Shown: piece by piece, positions 43,562 to 51,913 of the stretch
Numbering within the stretch: position 1 is the first letter of the stretch
Layout of the letters: every line of letters begins with the position of its first letter
Assembly (NCBI RefSeq): GCF_001703635.1
Contig: NZ_LQZT01000048.1
Span: 245,293 to 309,292 of the forward strand
DNA length: 64,000 nucleotides
Source: Parahoeflea olei
GTDB lineage: Bacteria > Pseudomonadota > Alphaproteobacteria > Rhizobiales > Rhizobiaceae
Direction: 5' to 3'
Made by a program: the position numbers and the translations under genes
Notes under the pieces: generated by a model
Seen by the model: only the letters and a program-made list of their open reading frames with translations
Databases searched by the model: none
Told to the model about the DNA's origin: nothing

Positions 43562-44026
43562 ATGGGCAAATCGAATGCAGTGATACTGATCCTGTTCGTG
43601 GTGCTGACTTTGGCCGGCGGCAGCCTGGTGGGTTATGTTTCGGCCCCCGGCCCCTGGTACCAGACGCTGGAGAAGCCCTGGTACAATCCGCCCAACTGGG
43701 TGTTCGGCCCGGTCTGGGCGGTGCTCTACGTGATGATCGGCATTGCCGGCGCGCGTGTCTTCATCCATGACCGGCGCGGCCCGCTGCCGAAGATCTGGTT
43801 CGTTCAGATCGTGCTCAACTATCTCTGGCCGCTCACCTTCTTCACCCTGCAGCGCCCCGATCTGGCGATCGTGATCCTGGGCGGCATGCTGGTTTCGATC
43901 ATCGCCTTCATCGTGCTCGGATGGCGGCGCGAGCGTCCGTCCGCGCTGATGTTCGTTCCCTATGCGCTCTGGGCCAGCTTCGCGGGCCTGCTCAATTACG
44001 CGATCCTGTCGCTCAATCCCGCTTGA
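43562..44026 (+). CDS. tspO: TspO/MBR family tryptophan-rich sensory protein
   Basis: Five-helix membrane protein of 154 residues related to the mitochondrial benzodiazepine receptor and Rhodobacter TspO, which bind porphyrins and modulate tetrapyrrole or stress responses. The family signature PWYQTLEKPWYNPPNWVFGP is present near residue 30, followed by WAVLYVMIG and an LNYLWPLTFF helix. Start chosen at the ATG at 43562, directly before the first helix. Confidence 0.92.
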   Translation: MGKSNAVILILFVVLTLAGGSLVGYVSAPGPWYQTLEKPWYNPPNWVFGPVWAVLYVMIGIAGARVFIHDRRGPLPKIWFVQIVLNYLWPLTFFTLQRPDLAIVILGGMLVSIIAFIVLGWRRERPSALMFVPYALWASFAGLLNYAILSLNPA

Positions 44027-44102
44027 GCGGGGAGGGCCGCGAGAAAAGGCTTGCTGTTTGGCGGAGCGCTTGGCACCTTCGCAGTCGCGAAAGGATTGCC
44101 GC

Positions 44103-44552
44103 ATGGACGAAGTGCCCGACCAGAATTTCCGCGAACGCGTTACCGGCAGTTTCGCGCGGCAGGCTGCCATGCGCACCATCGGCGCGTCCCTGACCAAGGT
44201 CGATTACGGCGTGGTCGAGATCGAGATGCCGTTCCGTGAGGATCTGACCCAGCAGCACGGGTTCCTGCATGCCGGCATCCTGTCTGCCGCGCTCGATTCG
44301 GCCTGCGGCTATGCGGCGCTGAGCGTGATGCCGGAGGACGCCGCGGTGCTGACGATCGAGTTCAAGATCAACCTGTTGTCGCCCGGACGCGGCGACCGGT
44401 TCCTGTTTCGCGGCGAAGTCACCAAACCGGGCAACACCATCATCGTCAGCGACGGGCGCGCCTATGCCATCGCCGACGGGCCCGCCAAGCTGATTGCCTC
44501 GATGACCGGCACCATGATGGTGGTGCGCGGGCGTGAAGGGATCGACGGATGA
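44103..44552 (+). CDS. PaaI-family thioesterase (hotdog fold)
   Basis: A 149-residue hotdog-fold thioesterase. The family motif is QQHGFLHAGILSAALDSACGYAA, with HxG and the Asp used in catalysis. It probably hydrolyses an acyl-CoA; the acyl group cannot be read from sequence. Its stop overlaps the next gene by four bases. Confidence 0.88.
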   Translation: MDEVPDQNFRERVTGSFARQAAMRTIGASLTKVDYGVVEIEMPFREDLTQQHGFLHAGILSAALDSACGYAALSVMPEDAAVLTIEFKINLLSPGRGDRFLFRGEVTKPGNTIIVSDGRAYAIADGPAKLIASMTGTMMVVRGREGIDG

Positions 44553-45181
44553 AGGGCGAAGTCAAACCTGTCGGCGGCCGGCGGGTTCTCTATGTGATGG
44601 CGGCGGAGGCCGAATACGGCCCGCATCTGAAGGCGCGGTTTGCGCCGCTGTTCACCGGGGTGGGCCCGGTCGAGGCCGCGGCGGCGGTCGCGCTCAGGCT
44701 GTCGGCGCTGGCGGGCAACCCGCCCGATTGCGTGGTCTCGCTCGGCTCTGCCGGCTCGCGGCTGCTCGAGCAGACCGGGATCTACCAGGTTTCGTCGGTG
44801 AGCTACCGCGACATGGACGCAAGCGCGCTCGGCTTCGAGAAGGGCCGGACGCCGTTTCTCGACCTGCCGGCCAAGCTCTCGCTGCCGGTGATCGCCGAAG
44901 GCGTGCCTTCGGCCAGCCTCTCGACCGGTGCCAATATCGTCTCGGGCGCAGCCTATGACGGCATCGATGCCGACATGGTCGACATGGAAACCTTCGCGAT
45001 CAAGCGCGCCGCGAGCCTGTTTTCCGTGCCGGTCCTCGGGTTGCGCGGCATTTCCGACGGCAAGCAAGACCTCAACCACGTCGACGACTGGACCGAATAT
45101 CTCCATGTTATCGACGAAAAACTGGCCCATGCGGTGGATCTGCTCGAAGCGGCGATTGCATCCGGCGCGGCTTTGGCCTAA
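44549..45181 (+). CDS. 5'-methylthioadenosine/S-adenosylhomocysteine nucleosidase family protein
   Basis: Nucleoside phosphorylase-fold protein, 210 residues, predicted to cleave adenine or hypoxanthine from methylthioadenosine, S-adenosylhomocysteine or a related nucleoside. VSLGSAGS and the substrate-binding DADMVDMETFAI with its glutamate match the MTAN family, and GISDG follows near the end. Slightly shorter than E. coli MTAN (232). It overlaps the thioesterase by ATGA and ends 9 bases before guaA. Confidence 0.85.
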   Translation: MKGEVKPVGGRRVLYVMAAEAEYGPHLKARFAPLFTGVGPVEAAAAVALRLSALAGNPPDCVVSLGSAGSRLLEQTGIYQVSSVSYRDMDASALGFEKGRTPFLDLPAKLSLPVIAEGVPSASLSTGANIVSGAAYDGIDADMVDMETFAIKRAASLFSVPVLGLRGISDGKQDLNHVDDWTEYLHVIDEKLAHAVDLLEAAIASGAALA

Positions 45182-45190
45182 TCGCTCGCC

Positions 45191-46765
45191 ATGAACGACA
45201 TCATCCTCGAGACCACCCACCCCGATTCCATCCTGATTATCGATTTCGGCAGTCAGGTCACACAGCTCATTGCCCGCCGGGTCCGCGAAGCCGGCGTGTA
45301 TTGCGAGATCGTTCCGTTCCAGCTGGCGGCCGAAGGCTTCGAGCGGCTCAAGCCCAAGGGCGTGATCTTCTCGGGCGGCCCCGATTCGGTCACCCGCGAG
45401 GGCTCGCCGCGCGCGCCCGAGGCGGTGTTCGAATCCGGCGTGCCGATCCTCGCCATCTGCTACGGCCAGCAGACGCTCTGCACCCAGATCGGCGGCGAGG
45501 TCGAGGGCGGTCATCACCGCGAGTTCGGCCGCGCCGATGTCGAGATCCTCAAGCCCTCGCCGCTGTTCGAGGGCTTCTGGGAAGTGGGCAAGAAATATCC
45601 GGTCTGGATGAGCCATGGCGACCGGGTAACCCGGCTGCCGGAAGGCTTCGAGGTGATCGGCACCTCGCCGAACGCGCCCTTCGCCATATCGGTCAATGAA
45701 GACAAGCGCTACTACACCACCATGTTCCACCCCGAAGTGGTGCACACGCCCGACGGGGCGAAGCTCCTGTCGAACTTCGTGCACAAGATCGTCGGGCTCA
45801 AGGCCGACTGGTCGATGGCCGCCTACCGGGCGGAGATGGTGCAGAAGATCCGCGACCAGGTGGGCGACGGCAAGGTGATCTGCGCGCTCTCCGGCGGGGT
45901 CGACTCCTCGGTGGCAGCGCTCTTGATCCACGAGGCGATCGGCGACCAGCTCACCTGCATCCTGGTCGACCATGGCCTGATGCGCATGAACGAGGCCCGC
46001 GACGTGGTTGCCATGTTCCGCGAGCACTACAATCTCTCGCTCAAGCTGGTGGATGCCTCCGACCGCTTCATCTCGGCGCTCGAGGGCGAAGCCGATCCGG
46101 AAGTCAAGCGCAAGACCATCGGCCGGCTGTTCATCGAAGTGTTCGAGGAAGAGGCGAAAAAGATCGGCGGCGCGGATTTCCTGGCCCAGGGCACGCTCTA
46201 CCCCGACGTCATCGAAAGCGTCTCGTTCTCGGGCGGTCCCTCGGTCACCATCAAGTCGCACCACAATGTCGGCGGGCTGCCCGAGCGCATGAACATGCAG
46301 CTGGTCGAGCCGCTCCGCGAACTGTTCAAGGACGAGGTGCGCGTGCTCGGCCGCGAGCTCGGCCTGCCCGACAGCTTCATCGGCCGCCACCCGTTCCCCG
46401 GGCCGGGGCTCGCGATCCGCTGCCCGGGCGGCATCACCCGCGAAAAGCTCGACATCCTGCGCCAGGCCGACGCGATCTATCTCGACGAGATCCGCAAGGC
46501 CGGGCTCTACGACACCATCTGGCAGGCATTCGCCGTGCTGCTGCCGGTACAGACGGTGGGCGTGATGGGCGACGGGCGCACCTATGAATTCGTCTGCGCC
46601 TTGCGCGCCGTCACTTCGGTCGACGGCATGACCGCCGATTTCTATCCCTACGACATGGATTTCCTCGGCCGCACCGCCACGCGGATCATCAACGAGGTCA
46701 AGGGCATCAACCGCGTCGTCTACGACGTGACCTCCAAGCCCCCCGGCACCATCGAGTGGGAATAA
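45191..46765 (+). CDS. guaA: GMP synthase (glutamine-hydrolysing)
   Basis: Converts XMP to GMP with glutamine-derived ammonia, 524 residues. The class I glutaminase domain has the nucleophile in CYGQQTLC and a FHPEVVHT histidine-glutamate pair. The ATP pyrophosphatase domain has ALSGGVDSSVAA near residue 235. The dimerisation domain ends with SKPPGTIEWE. Its 3' end is a well-known integration site for genomic islands, and an ICE begins just beyond it; the full reading frame is kept intact by the insertion. Confidence 0.97.
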   Translation: MNDIILETTHPDSILIIDFGSQVTQLIARRVREAGVYCEIVPFQLAAEGFERLKPKGVIFSGGPDSVTREGSPRAPEAVFESGVPILAICYGQQTLCTQIGGEVEGGHHREFGRADVEILKPSPLFEGFWEVGKKYPVWMSHGDRVTRLPEGFEVIGTSPNAPFAISVNEDKRYYTTMFHPEVVHTPDGAKLLSNFVHKIVGLKADWSMAAYRAEMVQKIRDQVGDGKVICALSGGVDSSVAALLIHEAIGDQLTCILVDHGLMRMNEARDVVAMFREHYNLSLKLVDASDRFISALEGEADPEVKRKTIGRLFIEVFEEEAKKIGGADFLAQGTLYPDVIESVSFSGGPSVTIKSHHNVGGLPERMNMQLVEPLRELFKDEVRVLGRELGLPDSFIGRHPFPGPGLAIRCPGGITREKLDILRQADAIYLDEIRKAGLYDTIWQAFAVLLPVQTVGVMGDGRTYEFVCALRAVTSVDGMTADFYPYDMDFLGRTATRIINEVKGINRVVYDVTSKPPGTIEWE

Positions 46766-46768
46766 TTC
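46740..46768 (+). other. Probable left attachment site (attL) of the ICE at the guaA 3' end
   Basis: The last codons of guaA (CCATCGAGTGGGAATAA and surroundings) match the recombination core known for guaA-targeting islands. The integrase gene starts 320 bases downstream in the expected orientation. The matching right copy is not in the window, so the exact crossover is undetermined. Confidence 0.5.
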
Positions 46769-47084
46769 GCGCCTACCCAAACGCCGCCGATAACCGCCGA
46801 TTACGCTCCATAAAGCGCTGAAAATAAAGAATTTTCTTTCCGGCGTCTTTCGCCGTCAATCGCTGGGAAAGCCTCGCGATCGACGGCGGAACTGACGGTA
46901 TGGGGCGTCTTGTGACATCGCGGAATTGCATATACCGTCATGGCTTAGAGAGCTTGTGACGGTATTTTTTTGACCTTTATTCCATTGAAAATAAAGGAAA
47001 ATTCGCCGCCAGGATTGGTCGATTTTGGCCTGACGGTATTTTCAGGGGCTCTCTGGCGTTTTTTGAACGATCTAGGAGGGTCCG
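46766..47084. other. Integrase upstream region of the ICE
   Basis: A non-coding, AT-richer region. It contains four of the five TGACGGTAT-type repeats listed separately and two copies of TGAAAATAAAG (46819-46829 and 46986-46996). Most likely it holds the integrase promoter and the arm or excision-factor sites of the attachment region. Confidence 0.6.
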
Positions 47085-47158
47085 ATGCTTACCGATGCGG
47101 CAATCAAAGCACTGAAGCCAAAGGACAAATTATACAAGGTCACTGACCGTGACGGTAT
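46893..47158. repeat. Cluster of five TGACGGTAT repeats near the integrase
   Basis: TGACGGTAT occurs at 46893-46901, 46957-46965, 47031-47039 and 47150-47158 on the + strand and at 46931-46940 (as TATACCGTCA) on the - strand. The last copy lies inside the integrase gene. Spacing and clustering fit arm-type integrase sites or excisionase/regulator sites; which of these is inference. Confidence 0.7.
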
Positions 47159-48341
47159 GTATGTCGTCGTGAACCCGTCGGGCGCCGTCGTGTTCCGCTA
47201 TGACTACCGTATGCACGGTCGACGCGAGACCTTGACCCTCGGCCGATACGGGCCAGCGGGCCTTTCTCTCGCCCGCGCTCGGGAAAAGCTTATCGACGCA
47301 CAGCGCTCGATTCAGGAGGGGCGGTCGCCCGCCCAGGAGAAGCAGCGCGAGAAGCGCCGCATCAAGGAAGCAAAAAGCTTTGGCGAGTTTGGCGAACGCT
47401 GGCTGCAAGAGCACCGGATGGCCGAAAGCACTCGCGCGATGCGCCGCTCGATCTACGAGCGCGATATACTGCCGACGTTCCGCAATCGGTTGCTGACGGA
47501 AATCACGCCCGAAGATCTTCGGGCGATGTGCGACAAGGTGAAGAAGCGGGGAGCGCCGGCCACGGCGGTCCATGTTCGTGACATCGTGAAGCTCGTCTTC
47601 GCCTTCGCGAAGCTGCACGGGGAGAAGGTGTCGAACCCCGCCGAAGAGGTCGGGCCGGCGTCGATCGCGACGTTCGTTCCCAAGGACCGCTCGCTCTCGC
47701 CCGCCGAAATCCGGGTTATGCTCGGCCAGCTTGAGCATGTGGCGACGTTGCCTACCATCCGGCTCGGCCTGAAGCTGATCCTGCTGACGATGGTCCGCAA
47801 GAGTGAGCTGCAGGACGCGGTGTGGGATGAGGTCGACTTCGAGAATGCGGTGTGGTCGATCCCGAAGGAGCGGATGAAGCGTTCCAAGCCGCACAACGTC
47901 TATCTGTGCGAACAGTCGCTCGACATCCTCGTCGCGCTCAAGACCTGTGCCGGCAATTCGCGCTACCTGCTGCCATCGCGCTACGACGCGGATGCGCCGA
48001 TGTCGCGCGCGACCTTCAACCGCGTCACCTCGGCGGTCGTCGTGCAGGCCAAGAAGGCGGGGTTGCCGCTGGAGCCGTTTACCGTGCATGACCTTCGCCG
48101 CACGGGCTCGACGCTGCTCAACGAGCTGGGCTTCAACAGCGACTGGATCGAGAAGTGCTTGGCCCACGAGGATGGGCGCTCTTCGCGCGGCGTCTATAAC
48201 AAGGCCGAGTATGAGCACCAGCGCCGCCACATGATGCAGGAATGGGGCAATCTGATCGACGCATGGGTCGGCGGTCAGAAATACACCCCAACGCTCTATC
48301 CGGCCTCCATGGACCTTCTGGCCCCGGAGCCTAACCTTTGA
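47085..48341 (+). CDS. P4-type tyrosine integrase of the ICE
   Basis: Site-specific recombinase of 418 residues that integrates and excises the element at guaA. An N-terminal DUF4102 arm-binding domain (about 1-95, with RYDYRMHGRRETLTLGRYGPAGLSLA) precedes a core-binding helical domain and the catalytic domain. Catalytic residues are R238, H335-x-x-R338, H361 and Y371. A strong AGGAGGG lies just before the ATG. Base composition is somewhat less GC-rich than the core genes. The 3' end overlaps the convergent alpA-like gene by 11 bases. Confidence 0.95.
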   Translation: MLTDAAIKALKPKDKLYKVTDRDGMYVVVNPSGAVVFRYDYRMHGRRETLTLGRYGPAGLSLARAREKLIDAQRSIQEGRSPAQEKQREKRRIKEAKSFGEFGERWLQEHRMAESTRAMRRSIYERDILPTFRNRLLTEITPEDLRAMCDKVKKRGAPATAVHVRDIVKLVFAFAKLHGEKVSNPAEEVGPASIATFVPKDRSLSPAEIRVMLGQLEHVATLPTIRLGLKLILLTMVRKSELQDAVWDEVDFENAVWSIPKERMKRSKPHNVYLCEQSLDILVALKTCAGNSRYLLPSRYDADAPMSRATFNRVTSAVVVQAKKAGLPLEPFTVHDLRRTGSTLLNELGFNSDWIEKCLAHEDGRSSRGVYNKAEYEHQRRHMMQEWGNLIDAWVGGQKYTPTLYPASMDLLAPEPNL

Positions 48342-48603
48342 CCGGACGGGTCTTCCTGAGCGTTACGTCGGGTGCGGGGGCACGCTTGGCGGTCTTCGCC
48401 TTGGAGGCTCGACGGCGTTCTTCAAGCCAAGCCTCCACTTCGCCGAGGTCCCATACGACGGTTCGAGATGTCAGATAGAAGCGCTGCGGAAACTCGCCGC
48501 GCTGCTCCATGTCGTAGATGGTCGTGTCAGCCAGGGGAACGATCTGTCGAAGCTGGTGCCTGCGGATGGTGCGTTTGTTGAGAGGGGCCGGTGTCTGGCT
48601 CAT
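48331..48603 (-). CDS. AlpA-family helix-turn-helix regulator
   Basis: Small DNA-binding protein of 90 residues from the ATG at 48603, with the AlpA/excisionase-like winged helix (HQLRQIVPLADTTIYDMEQRG, then FYLTSRTVVWDLGEVEAWLEE) and a basic tail. Relatives next to integrases act as regulators or excision factors. A 15-codon leader frame with a perfect ribosome binding site overlaps this start by ATGA, suggesting coupling. An alternative ATG at 48639 is in frame but sits 14 bases from that ribosome binding site. Confidence 0.82.
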   Translation of the reverse strand: MSQTPAPLNKRTIRRHQLRQIVPLADTTIYDMEQRGEFPQRFYLTSRTVVWDLGEVEAWLEERRRASKAKTAKRAPAPDVTLRKTRPVKG

Positions 48604-48647
48604 CGCCCAGCCCCACCGTTTGCGATCCTGTCGTTCCATGTGTTCAT
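48600..48647 (-). CDS. Putative 15-residue leader peptide upstream of the AlpA gene
   Basis: ATG at 48647 with AAGGAGG six bases upstream opens a frame MNTWNDRIANGGAGR that ends in a TGA overlapping the AlpA ATG. The ribosome binding site is the best in this area and does not fit the AlpA starts, so translation probably begins here and couples to AlpA. The peptide itself is probably not functional. Confidence 0.45.
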   Translation of the reverse strand: MNTWNDRIANGGAGR

Positions 48648-48791
48648 GCCAAACCTCCTTTAATGTGGCCGGGGTAGCGACTTGGCTGCATTCTCGGCGT
48701 CTGGCGAACCATGGCGAAGGATCGGCCGCCGGTAGCGTGCCGCATTCGCGTTCGCTCGCGCACGGCACCCCAACCGGGTTCGCATGACGTG

Positions 48792-48830
48792 TGCGGTGAT
48801 AGGGGCGCTAATCACCGCATATCGTACGAT
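48792..48830. promoter_or_regulatory. Inverted repeat and adjacent palindrome between AlpA and trb genes
   Basis: TGCGGTGAT (48792-48800) and ATCACCGCA (48811-48819) form a perfect 9-base inverted repeat with a 10-base spacer, followed by the palindrome ATCGTACGAT (48821-48830). There is no T-run, so an operator for the AlpA promoter is more likely than a trb terminator. No gene lies between 48648 and 48904. Confidence 0.5.
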
Positions 48831-48904
48831 GATTATGCTGGTGAGAGCGGAATGGGCGCGGCGGGAGCATAACAGCATCGCCGGTACGACCCGCGGGCAT
48901 GGGC

Positions 48905-49120
48905 TCAGCCGATGCTGCGCCGGGCCTTAGCGAAGCCGCGATCGGTCGAGATGAAGCGTTCGAGCATTGGCACGATCAGCTTAGCGGGCTCGATGGGTTC
49001 GCCGCCCTCGGCTAGCAGGCGGCCGTATTCTGTAAGATCGCGATGGAGCGCGGCGGGCAGCTCCAAGGCGACCTTCACAGGTTTGTCGTCGGCGATCGGG
49101 CCGAGTTTCAGCTTGGCCAT
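48905..49120 (-). CDS. DUF2274 domain-containing protein
   Basis: A 71-residue protein of the DUF2274 family, which occurs almost only as the last gene of trb operons next to trbI. It has the conserved KLKLGPIADDKPVKVALELPAALHRDL opening. Function unknown; the segment ELPAALHRDLTEY resembles a ribbon-helix-helix-like strand and helix. It starts 2 bases after the trbI stop. Confidence 0.85.
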   Translation of the reverse strand: MAKLKLGPIADDKPVKVALELPAALHRDLTEYGRLLAEGGEPIEPAKLIVPMLERFISTDRGFAKARRSIG

Positions 49121-49122
49121 AG

Positions 49123-50271
49123 TCAGTTCCTGTAGGGTTCGAGCACCAAATCCTTGGTGACAATGACTCGGACCGGAAAGCCGGGCCGGATGGTCAGCGT
49201 CGGCGCGACCTGCAATTGGCGCTGGACAATCTGCTGGCCGGCCTGGTTGATCGTGTCCTGCGCGCCGTCGCGGATGGCGCGGATCAGCCGGTCATTGTCG
49301 TCGGTCGCGAGTTCCGCGCCGACGCCGAGCAGGGTCGAGAGCGCGGCGGCCTTAGCGAGATCCCACCAGTGATAATCGACACCATCCTCCAGGCCGGCAT
49401 AGCCCTGGGCATCGGCGCCTGGCTGGCGCTCGAGAACGATCGAGCCCCCGTTAGGCATGATGAGGCGGTTCCAGACGAGCAGCACGCGGCGCTGACCGAA
49501 CTGCACCGCGTTGTCATACTGACCGATCAGCCTAGTGCCTTGTGGCACAAGCAGGATGCTGCCCGTCGGGCTGTCATAGATGTTTTCCGTGACCTGCGCC
49601 GTGATCTGTCCGGGAAGATCGGAGCGGATGCCGGTGATGAGCGCCGCCGAGATGACCGCTCCCGCCTGAAGCACGAAGGGCGATGCCGGCGGCGAGACGC
49701 GATCGGGCGTCACGGTGCGCCGGTCGGCTGCGGCGTTGAGAAAGGCAAGCTGCCGGTCCTGGGTGGTCGATTGCCCTGCCGCGGCGCTGCCGGGGTCGAA
49801 TCCGGCGAGGCCGGGCATGGCCCCCGGCGTCGCGGCCGCAGTCGATCCCTGCCGTGACTGGAAGAACACGGCGCTGAGGCGCGCGGCTTCTTCCTCGGCG
49901 CGGCGGCGTTGCTCGGCCTCATCGACGCCCGGCGTCGGAACGACAGGCGGCACGACGGGCTGGCCGGCATTCTGCGCGGACAGGATGGGGCCTCCCAGAT
50001 CGCCCGGCAACGCTGGTCCAAGAATGGGACCTGTATAGTCGCGCGGCAGTCCGGCAAGACCATCGGCGGGCTGGCGGTTGGACGTAGAATATAGCTCCTG
50101 ACCGTCATCGCCGCCCGTGCGCGTCTGGAGCGCATAGATCAGCGCGCCGCCGATCCCGACCATGGCGACGGCCGCAAAACTGGCTAGCATCTTGCGTGAC
50201 AGGCGCGTGACTCGGGGCGCTTCGGCACGCAGGCGCATCGGAGCGGTGTTGGTGTTGTCGGGATCGCTCAT
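49123..50271 (-). CDS. trbI: TrbI/VirB10-family type IV secretion protein
   Basis: Envelope-spanning scaffold of the mating-pair formation apparatus, 382 residues. It has a cytoplasmic tail, one membrane segment at about 29-47, a proline-rich periplasmic linker and the VirB10 beta-barrel (SILLVPQGTRLIGQYDN, LPGQITAQVTENIYDS and YHWWDLAKAAALSTLLG). The start overlaps the trbG stop by ATGA. Confidence 0.93.
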   Translation of the reverse strand: MSDPDNTNTAPMRLRAEAPRVTRLSRKMLASFAAVAMVGIGGALIYALQTRTGGDDGQELYSTSNRQPADGLAGLPRDYTGPILGPALPGDLGGPILSAQNAGQPVVPPVVPTPGVDEAEQRRRAEEEAARLSAVFFQSRQGSTAAATPGAMPGLAGFDPGSAAAGQSTTQDRQLAFLNAAADRRTVTPDRVSPPASPFVLQAGAVISAALITGIRSDLPGQITAQVTENIYDSPTGSILLVPQGTRLIGQYDNAVQFGQRRVLLVWNRLIMPNGGSIVLERQPGADAQGYAGLEDGVDYHWWDLAKAAALSTLLGVGAELATDDNDRLIRAIRDGAQDTINQAGQQIVQRQLQVAPTLTIRPGFPVRVIVTKDLVLEPYRN

Positions 50272-51227
50272 GACTGCGGCCTCCCATCTGTGCGGACAAT
50301 CCTGACGGTCTGCTGGCTTTTGCCACCGCCAAGACGCAGCTCGGCCGCGCCGAACAGGCGATCGACGATCAGGATGTGTTGGTAGATGCGGGTATTGGCG
50401 ATCTGCGCCTCGCCCTCGGCTCCAATGACGAAAATCGGCGGCATCTCGCCCTGCACGATGCCACGCGGGAACTCGACATAGACACGGCGGCCGTCGTCAT
50501 AGACGGCGACCGGCTTCCAGGGCGGATTGCTGCTGCCGGTCAGGCCATAGCGGTAGTTGCGCGCGGCCACCGCCGGGATGATCGGCATTGCCGGAACGGC
50601 CTGCCGCCCGCCTCTAGCCGACTGCGGATAGGACCAAGCGACGGCCGGCATATAGGGCTTCTCGCCGGAGCGCAGTTCGACCATGTAGGTGCGCCGGTCG
50701 GTGGTGATGACGAGATTGGTGGTAATGTCGGCACGCGTCGGCTTCACCAGCACATGGACGCGGCGAGCCACGCCGGAGCCGGATTCCGTATCGCCGATGA
50801 TCCAGCGGGCGGTGTCGCCGGCCGCGATCGGGCCTGCGCCTGTCAGGCTCTCGCCCGGTTCGAGCGCGATGTTGGTGATCTGGCCAGGAGCGGCATAGAC
50901 TTGATAGAGGGCGCCTTCCGACCACGGATAGACCTGAATGGCGTTGAAGTAGCCTTCGCGGCGCGGCTGCACGCGCGCTGCGGCGTTGGCATTCTCGACA
51001 CGGCCGGTTGCCGTGCTGGCGGTCTGACCGCCGCGCGCCACGGTCCAGGCCGGAGGCACATGCAGCGGCTTCAGCCGCTCGTCCGTCACCGCTGCGGGAA
51101 TGGCCGGCAGCGGCGGGACGCTGTTGTCATAGCTGATCTGCGGCGGCTTAGTGGAGGCGCAGCCGGTGAGCATGGTCGCCGAGAGCATCGCAGCCGCGAT
51201 TGCGGGTTTGCGGATTGCGCGGTTCAT
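50268..51227 (-). CDS. trbG: TrbG/VirB9-family type IV secretion protein
   Basis: Outer-membrane core component of the conjugation channel, 319 residues, with a lipoprotein-like signal (lipobox LTGCAS near residue 22) and the VirB9 C-terminal region (RNYRYGLTGSS, PVAVYDDGRRVYVEFPRG). I chose the ATG at 51227, which overlaps the trbF stop; the longer frame is a shadow of trbF. Confidence 0.92.
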   Translation of the reverse strand: MNRAIRKPAIAAAMLSATMLTGCASTKPPQISYDNSVPPLPAIPAAVTDERLKPLHVPPAWTVARGGQTASTATGRVENANAAARVQPRREGYFNAIQVYPWSEGALYQVYAAPGQITNIALEPGESLTGAGPIAAGDTARWIIGDTESGSGVARRVHVLVKPTRADITTNLVITTDRRTYMVELRSGEKPYMPAVAWSYPQSARGGRQAVPAMPIIPAVAARNYRYGLTGSSNPPWKPVAVYDDGRRVYVEFPRGIVQGEMPPIFVIGAEGEAQIANTRIYQHILIVDRLFGAAELRLGGGKSQQTVRIVRTDGRPQS

Positions 51228-51913
51228 TGGCCCATCTCCCGCGACCAGTTGATGGCGTTGACATAGATGCCGAGCGGATTGGCTTTCAGCCGTTCGGCGT
51301 CTCGGGGCGGCTGGAGGGCGATGGTGAGGATCGCGGTCCAGCGCTCCGTGCCGGAGAGCTGGCCGTTCTCGAAGTGCCGTTCCGTCCACGCGACGCGAAA
51401 ACTGTCCGGCGAAGCGCGGATGACGCTGGAAACGTCCACGGCGATCTGCTGCTTGCCGACCTTGGTGAAGGGGTCGTTGGTGCGGGCGTAGTCGTTGAGC
51501 GCGCCCGCGCCGCGATCGGTGGTCCATTCATAGGCGCGAAGCCAGTTCTGGCGCACGATGATCGGATCGGCGGGAATGCTCCTGACCTGCTCGATGAAGC
51601 GGGCGAGATGCCAAGCGATCTGCGGATCGGTCGGCCCATAATCTGCGGTCGCCGGCGCGACGGTCTGGGCCTGGCCGAGCTTGTCAACCTGCACCACCCA
51701 GGGAACGACAGTTCCCTGCACCGATTGCCAGACAAGTGCGGCGGCAAAGCCGCCAGAGAGAACCAGCGAGCCGAAGGCCATGTATCGCCAGTTCTTGGCC
51801 TGTACGCGGGCGGAGCCAATGCGCTCGTCCCAGACCTGCGCGGCCTTCTGATAGGGCGTCTCGGGTTGCGGGGTTTTGCCGTAATGCGTGGCGGGGCGTC
51901 GAAAGAGGTTCAT
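51224..51913 (-). CDS. trbF: TrbF/VirB8-family type IV secretion protein
   Basis: Bitopic inner-membrane protein of 229 residues that nucleates the channel. The family opening ATHYGKTPQPETPYQKAAQVWDERIGSARVQAKNWR is followed by one membrane segment (about 45-65) and a periplasmic VirB8 domain. Overlaps trbL and trbG by four bases each. Confidence 0.93.
   Translation of the reverse strand: MNLFRRPATHYGKTPQPETPYQKAAQVWDERIGSARVQAKNWRYMAFGSLVLSGGFAAALVWQSVQGTVVPWVVQVDKLGQAQTVAPATADYGPTDPQIAWHLARFIEQVRSIPADPIIVRQNWLRAYEWTTDRGAGALNDYARTNDPFTKVGKQQIAVDVSSVIRASPDSFRVAWTERHFENGQLSGTERWTAILTIALQPPRDAERLKANPLGIYVNAINWSREMGQ

Noticed and set aside
44462..46780. A 772-codon - strand frame over the nucleosidase gene and guaA
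   Set aside because: Shadow of well-identified genes; no recognisable domain.
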